Source: Brevundimonas sp. | GTDB taxonomy: Bacteria > Pseudomonadota > Alphaproteobacteria > Caulobacterales > Caulobacteraceae | Assembly (NCBI RefSeq): GCF_013823285.1 | Contig: NZ_PNLV01000013.1 | Span: forward strand, 1-36,959 | Direction of reading: 5' to 3' | DNA length: 36,959 bases | In this document: piece after piece, positions 1-6,236 of the stretch | Layout: the number at the start of each line of letters is the position of its first letter | How positions within the stretch are numbered: the stretch's first letter is position 1 | The notes under the pieces: generated by a model | What the model was told of the DNA's origin: nothing | Database searches by the model: none | The model's input: only the letters and a program-made list of their open reading frames with translations | Position numbers and translations under genes: made by a program

Positions 1-2
1 TG

Positions 3-329
3 CGCTTCGCCTCGGACGGCGGCGGCGTGGCCGTGCTGGCGGTGAACAACGACACCCCATGGTGGATCGGGCTGCGCAAGGAATGGGCGCACCTGAGCGT
101 GTTCGAGGGCTTCGGCGGCGAGGCCCCGTCGGCGTTCGCGGTCGGGCCCATCGACCCGGCGGCCCTGCCGGGCGGGCGGCGCGTGGTGGTGTCCGCAGGC
201 GGCGATGCAGGCGACGGCGCAGGCGCCCGCCGATGGGGTCTGCACACCCACCACGGCTGGACCCTGGCCCTGACCGACGCACGCATCGCGCCGGGCGGGC
301 CGGAGGGGTGTGTGGGGGCGGTGGGTTAG
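3..329 (+). CDS. C-terminal part of an unidentified protein (5' end outside window)
   Basis: The reading frame is open from the left edge to a TAG at 327-329, about 108 residues. I do not recognise the family. Visible features are a stretch with NNDTPWWIGLRKEW, a glycine- and alanine-rich middle, and a C-terminal part with HTHHGWTLAL. Codon use is GC-rich like the rest of the chromosome, unlike the AT-rich DNA that follows it. The true start is upstream of the window, so the GTG at 27 should not be taken as the start. No convincing terminator follows the stop codon. Confidence 0.5.
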   Translation, partial: RFASDGGGVAVLAVNNDTPWWIGLRKEWAHLSVFEGFGGEAPSAFAVGPIDPAALPGGRRVVVSAGGDAGDGAGARRWGLHTHHGWTLALTDARIAPGGPEGCVGAVG

Positions 330-387
330 TGCGCTACGGGGAATGGCACGCTGTCGTAGCTGTCAGCAAGGTTCATTGTATCGACCG

Positions 388-654
388 CTATCCCCCGGGT
401 TCGCTACTGTGTGAGTCAGTATCGTTTCGATTATTCACTATAAAAGCCGATATAAATAAAACAAAAATCAATACATATGTTGTGTAAAATACTATTGCAA
501 AATCAGACGGAACATATCGAGGCCCGGGATTGTATATGTATACAGTGTATTTGGTTATATCCGTTTTTATAAAAGAGCTGCGTTCGTAGATATAAACGCA
601 CAGAAAGAATGACGCAGCTGTGATGTAGCCAAGAATGTTGTGAAGCTTTTTCAT
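388..654 (-). CDS. Small two-helix membrane protein in an AT-rich island
   Basis: ATG at 654-652 gives 88 residues ending at TAG 390-388. The protein starts MKKLHNILGY and shows two hydrophobic segments, about residues 8-24 (ILGYITAASFFLCVYIY) and about 54-75 (FAIVFYTTYVLIFVLFISAF), with a polar Asn/Asp/Ser tail, so it looks like a two-pass inner-membrane protein. Codons are strongly AT-biased (ATA, TTT, TAT), quite unlike its neighbours, which suggests recent transfer. It begins 19 bases after the stop of the lipoprotein gene at 674-1183 and may be read through from it. No clear Shine-Dalgarno is seen, which lowers confidence. The same frame stays open further upstream only as antisense of the GC-rich lipoprotein gene. 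I know no family or function. Confidence 0.45.
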   Translation of the reverse strand: MKKLHNILGYITAASFFLCVYIYERSSFIKTDITKYTVYIYNPGPRYVPSDFAIVFYTTYVLIFVLFISAFIVNNRNDTDSHSSEPGG

Positions 655-673
655 TCTCACGGACACGGGCCGT

Positions 674-1183
674 TTAGCCGCAGGCGGAGAAGAAGCTTTC
701 GACGGCGGCCTCGGAGCCGGCGTGGGCGGCGTAGGCTTCGCGGCGCTCGCCGACCCAGGAGGCGATCCAGCCGACGCGGCGGAAACGCTGGAACACGGGG
801 TGGGACGGATCGGCCGTGGCGCTGAGGATGACCCCGTCGCTGAGCATGGACGGCTGGGTCTCGGCAGGGAAGCGCTCGGTCTCGCCGCCGGATTCCAGAT
901 GCATGACCGGCTCGGCCCCGTCCTCCACATCCTTGTAGAGCATCAGGCCGGGCGTTCCGGTTTCACAGTGCAGGCTGAGGCGCACGTCGTCGCTTTCCGC
1001 GACGCCATAGGCCAGGGCCGCGCCGTCGGAATGGCGGTTGAAGTGCCAGTCGTATCCGGAAATGGGCGTCGGTGCGGGGCTTTCCGGACGCACCCAGGGT
1101 TCCGGCGTCGGCGTCTCCACCGAGGCGCAGGCGGCCAGGACCAGCACGGACGATGCGGCGATCAGGGTATTGAGGGCTTTCAT
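674..1183 (-). CDS. Predicted lipoprotein, member 3 of a tandem three-gene secreted family
   Basis: The 169-residue protein has a lipoprotein signal peptide ending in a LAAC lipobox (Cys19), so it should be lipid-anchored in the envelope. The mature part has a Pro-rich linker, then a domain with YDWHFNRHSDGAALAYGVAE, a Cys in SLHCETG and a C-terminal FFSACG. The gene at 1690-2160 shares the Trp, the LAYGVA-SD block, the central Cys and the Cys near the end; the gene at 1197-1655 is a looser match. The two cysteines probably form a disulfide (inference). It lies 13 bases after the stop of the 1197-1655 gene on the same strand. No function is known to me. Confidence 0.7.
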   Translation of the reverse strand: MKALNTLIAASSVLVLAACASVETPTPEPWVRPESPAPTPISGYDWHFNRHSDGAALAYGVAESDDVRLSLHCETGTPGLMLYKDVEDGAEPVMHLESGGETERFPAETQPSMLSDGVILSATADPSHPVFQRFRRVGWIASWVGERREAYAAHAGSEAAVESFFSACG

Positions 1184-1196
1184 GGGGCCTCCGGTG

Positions 1197-1655
1197 TCAG
1201 CCGCCGCAGGCTGCGGCGAAGTCGTTCAGCAGGGCGGTGTGCCGTGCACCTACGCGCACCGTCCAGCGGTTCTCGCCCTGATGCAGGGCCAGGGTGCGGG
1301 TTTCCAGGAAGGCGGCGAAGACCGGGTGCTCCATGCGCATCGAGGCGGTCAGGCGGGTGGTGTCCCCCTCGTCGGCCAGTTCGCCCTGGGACGCCGTGGA
1401 GGCCTGACCCGAGCGGATCGAGACATAGCCGGCGTCGGCGCCTTCGCGGTCGAAGACCGAGATCAAAACCGCACCGCTGCCCGGATCGCACTCCAGGGTG
1501 GCGCGCAGGCTGGGCGTGTCGGGGATCTCGTTGGCCAGAACGACCCGGCCGCCGTCACCGGAGTCGTAGAGGGTCCAGGTCCAGCGCGCCTGCTCGGGCG
1601 ACGGGCCAGACGACTGGCCGGCGAGCGCCGCAACCATCAACAGCCATGCGGTCAT
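1197..1655 (-). CDS. Secreted hypothetical protein, member 2 of the tandem family
   Basis: 152 residues with a short hydrophobic N-terminus (MTAWLLMVAALAG) that looks like a signal peptide without the usual basic residues. The mature part begins near WTWTLYDSGDGG and has a central Cys in TLECDPGSG and a final FAAACGG, in the same relative places as in the flanking paralogues; CDPG is also found in the 1690-2160 product. It sits between its two relatives with gaps of 13 and 34 bases, suggesting duplication within one operon. Function unknown. The start could also lie at a nearby in-frame codon, since the signal peptide is atypical. Confidence 0.65.
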   Translation of the reverse strand: MTAWLLMVAALAGQSSGPSPEQARWTWTLYDSGDGGRVVLANEIPDTPSLRATLECDPGSGAVLISVFDREGADAGYVSIRSGQASTASQGELADEGDTTRLTASMRMEHPVFAAFLETRTLALHQGENRWTVRVGARHTALLNDFAAACGG

Positions 1656-1689
1656 GGTTCAACGCCCCCGTATCCTGAACCGACAGTGA

Positions 1690-2160
1690 TCAGGCGCGGT
1701 CCGAAGCGCAATAGCCGAGGAATCGCGAAACCGTGAGGCGCTCGGCCTCCGTGGCCGGCAAGGTGAAAGCGCCGGCCGCACCCTCCACGTGCAGGGCGCC
1801 GCGCTCGACCAGATTGATCAGGGCCGCGTCGTTCAGGGCGATGCGGGTTTCATAGGCTTCGCCGCCTGACAGCGGATCGGGCTCTGAATAGCTGACAGAG
1901 GCGCGCATCAGGCGAGGGGAATTGGGCTGAACATCCCCATAGATCACCGCGCTGCGATCCCCGGGATCACAGGTCATCATCAGGGCCAGCTGGTCGGAAT
2001 TGGCCACGCCATAGGCCAGCTTGGCCATGGAGCCTTCCTGATGCAGGTGCCAGCCCATGGGCTGGACGTCCTGCTGGGCTTCATACGCGGACGAAGCGGG
2101 CTGGGCGGCCAGGGCCACGAGACCCAGGAAACCGGCGGCGGGAATGAGAACCTTGAACAT
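1690..2160 (-). CDS. Secreted hypothetical protein, member 1 of the tandem family
   Basis: 156 residues with a classical signal peptide (MFKVLIPAAGFLGLVALAAQPASSA, cleavage probably after about residue 25). The mature part has MGWHLHQEGSMAKLAYGVANSD, then MMTCDPGDRSAV and a C-terminal FLGYCASDRA. This is the closest match to the lipoprotein at 674-1183: Trp-x-x-His/Asn, LAYGVA-x-SD, a central Cys, and a Cys close to the end. It is the first of the three genes after flgH and is separated from it by a 129-base gap holding a large stem-loop (2210-2279). A periplasmic role is likely; no enzyme motif is visible. Confidence 0.7.
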   Translation of the reverse strand: MFKVLIPAAGFLGLVALAAQPASSAYEAQQDVQPMGWHLHQEGSMAKLAYGVANSDQLALMMTCDPGDRSAVIYGDVQPNSPRLMRASVSYSEPDPLSGGEAYETRIALNDAALINLVERGALHVEGAAGAFTLPATEAERLTVSRFLGYCASDRA

Positions 2161-2209
2161 ACTGTTAACTGCCTCCGCCGATCAGAACGCGGAGGGCCGG
2201 GAACAGTTC

Positions 2210-2279
2210 ACGGCTCAGCTTCCAGCGTTCATCGATCGTCGAAGCGTGACAGGTCGAACATGAACGGAAGCTGAGCCGT
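2210..2279. repeat. Long bulged stem-loop between flgH and the secreted-protein family
   Basis: Bases 2210-2223 (ACGGCTCAGCTTCC) are perfectly complementary to 2266-2279. After a three-base bulge on one side, 2227-2232 (GTTCAT) pair with 2260-2265 (ATGAAC), giving a 14+6 bp stem closed by a 27-base loop. It lies in the noncoding gap between the flgH stop (2290) and the next gene start (2160). A run of four T at 2279-2282 follows only on the plus strand, so as a terminator it would fit plus-strand transcripts better. It may be a processing or attenuation element, or a dispersed repeat. Confidence 0.6.
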
Positions 2280-2289
2280 TTTCAGGCGG

Positions 2290-3012
2290 TCAGAACGGGT
2301 TGAAACGCTCCACCAGAGACTGGGCGGCGGGAGCGGCCTGGACGCGGCTGATGTCGCCGCGGCCGCCGTAGTGGATGCGGGCCTCGGCGATCTGGTCGTG
2401 ACGGATGACGTTGGCCGAGGAAATATCTTCCGGACGCACGATGCCGGCGACGGTGAGTTCGCGGACCTCGCGGTTGGTGCGCACTTCCTGCCGACCCTGG
2501 ATGACCATGTTGCCGTTGGGCATGACCGCCGTGACCACCGCGGCGACCGTGACGCTGATGTTCTCGGAGCGGCTGACGCTGCCCGAGCCGGACGAGGTGG
2601 AGCCGCCGCCGAAGCCGATCAGGGCCGAGGGGTCGAAGGCCCCGCCGATGGCGTTTGCGGCTTCGGCCTCGAGCCCGAAGAAGTTGGTGACGCCCGAGTT
2701 GATCTCGTTGGACCGGCTGCGCTGGGTCGAGTTCTGGGTCTGGGCCCTGTCGCGGATGTCGATGGCGACGGTCAGGATGTCGCCGACGTTGCGGGCGCGC
2801 TGGTCGCCGAAGAAGGTGCGCGAGCCCGAGCGCCAGATGGAGTTGGCCGAGGCGGGGCGCGCCTCGGGCGTAGGCAGGATCTGCTGGTTCACCGGCACCA
2901 GGGCGGCGGGATAGCCCATCGGCGCCAGTTCGGGGCCGCGCACGGCCTCCATGGCGGTGGAGCAGGCGCCCAGCAGGGCCAGGGGGATGATGGCGGCGAG
3001 GGCTTTACGCAT
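2290..3012 (-). CDS. flgH: Flagellar L-ring lipoprotein FlgH
   Basis: FlgH forms the outer-membrane L ring through which the flagellar rod passes. The 240-residue length is normal for the family. The N-terminus MRKALAAIIPLALLGACS is a lipoprotein signal with lipobox LGAC (Cys17). Family blocks are visible: SIWRSGSRTFFGDQRARNVGDILTV near residues 59-83, then NGNMVIQGRQEVRTNREVRELTVAGIVRPEDI in the C-terminal half. It is the last flagellar gene of flgF-flgG-flgA-flgH, starting 12 bases after the flgA stop with an AGAGGA ribosome site. Expression is expected from the sigma54 promoter upstream of flgF. Confidence 0.95.
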   Translation of the reverse strand: MRKALAAIIPLALLGACSTAMEAVRGPELAPMGYPAALVPVNQQILPTPEARPASANSIWRSGSRTFFGDQRARNVGDILTVAIDIRDRAQTQNSTQRSRSNEINSGVTNFFGLEAEAANAIGGAFDPSALIGFGGGSTSSGSGSVSRSENISVTVAAVVTAVMPNGNMVIQGRQEVRTNREVRELTVAGIVRPEDISSANVIRHDQIAEARIHYGGRGDISRVQAAPAAQSLVERFNPF

Positions 3013-3024
3013 GACGGGATTCCT

Positions 3025-3864
3025 CTAGCGCAGGGCGGCGAATTGTTGGGGATTGGCGCGGGCGGCCTGGGCGGCAGGACCGGTCACGGCCTGGCCGGGA
3101 CCGACCGCCACCGCGTCGATGGCGCGTCCGGATTCGATGTTGGTGACCACCACGGCCTCGCCCAGGGCGGCGTTGCGGGTGGCGCGGCCGGTGACGGTCA
3201 GGCTGACGCCGCCGGAGATGAAGGCGACCTGGACCATGTCGCCGCGCGCGATCACCTGGGGCGACGTCAGGTCGCGGCTCTGAACCGGGGTTCCGGCGCG
3301 CATGGCGCGACGGGCCGACAGGCCGATGACGCTCTCCGCATCCTGCGGCGCGCCGGCGGGCGCCTGATGGGCCTGGACCTGGGACCAGACCACGTCCTCG
3401 GGCTGGACCACATCGCCGGAAGCGAGGCTGCGGGCGTAGGTCAGAACCTCGACCGTCGCGCCGGGGCGTCCTGCGGCGGCGGACGTCTGGGTCAGGGCGG
3501 GGCTCGCCGATCCTTGTCGCACCACGATGCGGCGCAGGCCGTTGGGGTTGCTCCAGTACAGGCCAGAGCGGGCCGCCGCGGCCTGGATCTGGGCGGCGTC
3601 GAGCACCGCGGTGGGCCCGCTGCGCCGGGCGACGACCACGGACGAGGCCGAACCGGCGCCGTCGAACAGTTCGCCCAGGGTGATGAAGCCATCGTCATCC
3701 ACGGGGCTGGCGGACAGGCTGACGGGGCTGGACAGGGCCGGGGTGGCGGCGACCACCGCGATGATCAGGGCGGCGAGGGCGGCGCTGGCGCCCATGCCGA
3801 TCCGGACGCGGCGGCGGGGCGGCATCACCTCGAAGGCCGGGCGGCGATAGGCGGCTCTCATCAT
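3025..3864 (-). CDS. flgA: Flagellar P-ring assembly chaperone FlgA
   Basis: FlgA is the periplasmic chaperone for P-ring (FlgI) assembly. The protein has 279 residues with a hydrophobic segment about residues 25-46 acting as a late signal sequence after a basic N-terminal extension (MPPRRRVRIG). The C-terminal half is an SAF-type region: TYARSLASGDVVQPEDVVW, then RAMRAGTPVQSRDLTSPQVIARGDMVQVAFISGGVSLTVTGRATRNAALGE, which is typical of FlgA. Its ATG overlaps the flgG stop by four bases (ATGA), implying translational coupling; a second ATG follows directly. A shorter start at Met14 or Met24 would give a more usual signal peptide. Confidence 0.92.
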   Translation of the reverse strand: MMRAAYRRPAFEVMPPRRRVRIGMGASAALAALIIAVVAATPALSSPVSLSASPVDDDGFITLGELFDGAGSASSVVVARRSGPTAVLDAAQIQAAAARSGLYWSNPNGLRRIVVRQGSASPALTQTSAAAGRPGATVEVLTYARSLASGDVVQPEDVVWSQVQAHQAPAGAPQDAESVIGLSARRAMRAGTPVQSRDLTSPQVIARGDMVQVAFISGGVSLTVTGRATRNAALGEAVVVTNIESGRAIDAVAVGPGQAVTGPAAQAARANPQQFAALR

Positions 3865-4649
3865 GATTTCACCTGGGCGGAGACGCTGAGCATTTCGTCG
3901 GCGGTGGAGATGACCTTCGAGTTCATCTCGTAGGCGCGCTGGGCCACGATCAGGGCGGTGATTTCGCTCACCGCGTCCACATTGGAGGCTTCGGTATAGC
4001 CCTGCAGAAGTTGCCCATAGCCGATGTCGCCGGGCGCGCCGATGGTGGCTGGGCCCGACGCGGCGGTCTCCAGCAGCAGGTTGTCACCGATGGCCTCCAG
4101 GCCCGCCTCGTTGAAGAAGGTGGCGATCTCCAGCTGGCCCACGACCTGGGGCTCGGCCTCGCCGTCCAGAATCACCTGGACCTGACCGGCGCGGGAGATG
4201 GAAACGTCCACCGCCTCCTGCGGGATGGCGATAGCGGGCTCCACCTGGTAGCCGTCGTCGGTGACCAGCAGGCCTTCCTGATTGACCGAGAAGTTGCCGG
4301 CGCGGGTGTAGGCGATCTCGCCCGAGGGCATGGTCACCTGGAAATAGCCGCGCCCGTCGATGGCCAGATCGTAGGTGTTGCCGGTCTGGGTGGGCGAGCC
4401 CTGGGTCATGATGCGGTAGACGCTGCCGGCCTTCACACCGGCGCCGATCTGGATGCCGGTGGGGACCACGGTGCCCTGGGCCGAGGACTGGGCCCCCATG
4501 CGCTCGACGTTCTGGTACAGCAGGTCCTGGAACTCGGCGCGCTGTCGCTTGAAGCCCACCGTGTTCATGTTGGCGATGTTGTTGGAGATGACCTCAACGT
4601 TCAGCTGCTGGGCCAGCATGCCGGAGGCGGCGGTTCTGAGAGCTCTCAT
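3861..4649 (-). CDS. flgG: Flagellar distal-rod protein FlgG
   Basis: FlgG builds the distal rod of the basal body. The 262 residues match the family length. The N-terminal rod signature ASGMLAQQLNVEVISNNIANMNTVGFKR is clear, followed by LLYQN, a central domain with YDLAIDGRGYFQV and YTRAGNFSVNQEGLLVTDDGY, and the C-terminal helix EITALIVAQRAYEMNSKVISTADEML. A good AAGGAG site stands about nine bases before the ATG. The gene lies 14 bases after flgF and overlaps flgA by four bases, so it belongs to the flgF operon. Confidence 0.97.
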   Translation of the reverse strand: MRALRTAASGMLAQQLNVEVISNNIANMNTVGFKRQRAEFQDLLYQNVERMGAQSSAQGTVVPTGIQIGAGVKAGSVYRIMTQGSPTQTGNTYDLAIDGRGYFQVTMPSGEIAYTRAGNFSVNQEGLLVTDDGYQVEPAIAIPQEAVDVSISRAGQVQVILDGEAEPQVVGQLEIATFFNEAGLEAIGDNLLLETAASGPATIGAPGDIGYGQLLQGYTEASNVDAVSEITALIVAQRAYEMNSKVISTADEMLSVSAQVKS

Positions 4650-4663
4650 GGTCGGCTTCTCCT

Positions 4664-5401
4664 TTAGTTCACGCGTCCGAGGCGCTCGACGGCGCGTCGG
4701 GACAGGTCATTCTGGTTTTCGATCATCTTCGACGCCCGCTCGTAGGCGCGGCTGATCTCGATGAGGTTGGTGATCTCGAGGATGGCGTTGACGTTTGAGC
4801 CCTCCAGCATTCCCTGGCGGATCTGGACGTCATTGGCTTCGAGGGGCGCTTCGTTGGCGGTGTTGCGGTAAAGGCCGTCGCCGCCCTTCTCGAGAACCGA
4901 CAGCAGGGCGAACCGCACCACGGTGAGACGGCCGGTGACCTGACCGTCCTGGGTGATGGTGCCGTCCTCGGCCACGGTCGGGGTCCCGAGCGCGGGGTTC
5001 AGCATGATCTCGCCCCCGTCACCCAGAACCGCGGCCCCGGCCTGTGTGGTCAGGCGGCCTTCCGGGTCCAGGGTGAAACCCCCGTCGCGGGTGTAGGCCT
5101 CGCCATTCCCGTCGTCGACGGTGAAGAAGGCGCCTTCGCCCTCGATGGCGAAGTCCAGGGTGCGGCCGGTCTGGCTGAGGGCGCCCTGGCCGAAATCGCG
5201 GCCCACGCCGTTGTCCAGCACGAAGCTGGCCGAGGGGCGAATGCCATGGTTGCGCGCCCGCTGACCGATCTCGGTTCCGACCATCAGCTGCTCCACCTTG
5301 AAGCCGGTGGTGTCGGCGTTGGCGATGTTGTTGGCGACGATGTCCAGCTCGCGACGAAGCGTCATCTGGCGGGACAGGGCGACATAGGCGGCGTTTTCCA
5401 C
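4664..5401 (-). CDS. flgF: Flagellar proximal-rod protein FlgF (GTG start)
   Basis: FlgF is a rod protein of the flagellar basal body. I place the start at GTG 5401-5399, giving 245 residues beginning (M)ENAAYVALSRQM, which is where FlgF proteins normally begin. An AAGGAG site at 5413-5408 stands six bases before it. The upstream ATG at 5464 would put about 21 non-family residues in front and lies upstream of the sigma54 promoter, so it is rejected. Rod motif LDIVANNIANADTTGFKV, central LDFAIEGEGAFFTV, and C-terminal EITNLIEISRAYERASKMIENQNDLSRRAVERLG are all visible. First gene of flgF-flgG-flgA-flgH. Confidence 0.95.
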   Translation of the reverse strand: MENAAYVALSRQMTLRRELDIVANNIANADTTGFKVEQLMVGTEIGQRARNHGIRPSASFVLDNGVGRDFGQGALSQTGRTLDFAIEGEGAFFTVDDGNGEAYTRDGGFTLDPEGRLTTQAGAAVLGDGGEIMLNPALGTPTVAEDGTITQDGQVTGRLTVVRFALLSVLEKGGDGLYRNTANEAPLEANDVQIRQGMLEGSNVNAILEITNLIEISRAYERASKMIENQNDLSRRAVERLGRVN

Positions 5402-5427
5402 GGGCGACTCCTTGCCTCCAGTCCCGA

Positions 5428-5442
5428 GCAAGGGGCGGGCCA
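5428..5442 (-). promoter_or_regulatory. Sigma54 (-24/-12) promoter of the flgF operon
   Basis: On the minus strand the sequence reads TTGGCCCGCCCCTTGCT: TGGC at 5442-5439 and TTGC at 5431-5428 with exactly seven bases between, the spacing of the RpoN consensus TGGCAC-N5-TTGC. Transcription should start near 5416, just before the AAGGAG site and the GTG of flgF, which also fixes that start. Late basal-body genes in Caulobacter are sigma54- and FlbD-dependent, so this agrees with the expected class of the operon. Confidence 0.8.
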
Positions 5443-5496
5443 ACAGGGTTAATCCTTGCCGCATAAGGGATTGGGGCGGATCAGAGCCCTCGCCGC

Positions 5497-5513
5497 CCGG
5501 CAGAAATTGCCGG
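5497..5513. promoter_or_regulatory. Palindrome, probable FlbD (ftr-type) enhancer site
   Basis: CCGGCA-GAAAT-TGCCGG is a perfect 6-bp inverted repeat with a five-base centre. It lies about 80-95 bases upstream of the predicted sigma54 start of flgF, a usual place for an enhancer, and about 90 bases upstream of the fliL ATG. It resembles, as I remember them, the ftr elements bound by FlbD in Caulobacter, which activate sigma54 promoters and can repress early promoters. Here it directly abuts the CtrA-like site for fliL, so a dual role is plausible but inferred. Confidence 0.55.
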
Positions 5514-5516
5514 TTA

Positions 5517-5533
5517 TGAACGCCTCGTTAACC
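5517..5533 (+). promoter_or_regulatory. CtrA-like binding site upstream of fliL
   Basis: TGAA-CGCCTCG-TTAACC fits the CtrA box TTAA-N7-TTAA with one mismatch in the first half and a full second half with its usual trailing CC. It lies 68 bases upstream of the fliL ATG. The fliLM operon of Caulobacter is an early (class II) flagellar operon under CtrA control, which agrees with this placement. Motif reading only. Confidence 0.5.
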
Positions 5534-5600
5534 AAACCCGCGTCATCTGGAGGCTGGAATCGACTGGTCGGGATTCGCCGACCGCGGGGCGTCTGAAGAC

Positions 5601-6233
5601 ATGCTGAAGTTCGGCAAGAAAAAGAAGGACGCGGGCCTGCCCGCCACCACCGACGCACCAGCCGAGGGCGGCGATGCGGCCGAGGGCGAAGGCGCGGCCG
5701 GCAAGAAGAAGCTCCCCATGCTGCTGATCATCGGCGCGGCCGCGGCGGTGGTGCTGCTGGGCGGGGGGGCGGCCGCCTTCTTCCTGATGCAGCCGGGTTC
5801 CGCCGAGGCCTCGGGGGACGAGGCGCATGCTTCGCCGCCGCCCCCGCCCGCCAAGAAGGGCGGCGGGGGTCACGGTGCGCCGAGCGATGCGGCCGGCGGC
5901 GCCGGAACCATTGCGGCGGGACCGGACGGCGTGACCTTCTTCACCCTCCCGGACATGGTGGTGAACATCCAGTCCCCGGACGGGCGTCCCACCTTCCTGA
6001 AGCTGAAGCTGACCCTGGAGATGGAGGACGCCCACCTCGCCCAGACGCTGCAAGCCGAGGCGCCGCGCCTGCAGGACATGTTCCAGGGCTATCTGCGCGA
6101 GCTGCGTCCCGAGGAGCTGGCGGGTTCGGCGGGAAGTCACCAGCTGCGCCAGGAACTGCTGCGCCGGGTCAATCTGATCGCTGCGCCGGGCCATGTGGAC
6201 GCCGTGCTCATCGAAGAAATGCTGGTGCAGTAG
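5601..6233 (+). CDS. fliL: Flagellar basal-body protein FliL
   Basis: FliL is an inner-membrane protein at the flagellar motor, associated with the stators. The 210 residues show a basic cytoplasmic N-terminus (MLKFGKKKKDAG), one membrane helix at about 39-64 (LPMLLIIGAAAAVVLLGGGAAAFFL), a Pro/Gly/Lys-rich periplasmic linker, and a C-terminal FliL domain with FFTLPDMVVNIQSPDGRPTFLKLKLTLEM and a final HVDAVLIEEMLVQ. The Shine-Dalgarno is weak (GAAG). It is followed after three bases by fliM and is the first gene of fliL-fliM-pflI, with a CtrA-like site upstream. Confidence 0.95.
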   Translation: MLKFGKKKKDAGLPATTDAPAEGGDAAEGEGAAGKKKLPMLLIIGAAAAVVLLGGGAAAFFLMQPGSAEASGDEAHASPPPPPAKKGGGGHGAPSDAAGGAGTIAAGPDGVTFFTLPDMVVNIQSPDGRPTFLKLKLTLEMEDAHLAQTLQAEAPRLQDMFQGYLRELRPEELAGSAGSHQLRQELLRRVNLIAAPGHVDAVLIEEMLVQ

Positions 6234-6236
6234 GCC

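Noticed and set aside
2371-3933. A 520-codon plus-strand frame opposite flgH and flgA, and similar long frames opposite flgG, fliM, the mechanosensitive channel and lgt
   Set aside because: They are antisense to clear family genes, have Gly/Arg/His/Gln-rich sequence without domains, and arise because high third-position GC removes stop codons.
5402-5464. N-terminal extension of FlgF to ATG 5464
   Set aside because: It would begin upstream of the sigma54 promoter, and the GTG at 5401 has a better ribosome site and matches the family N-terminus.
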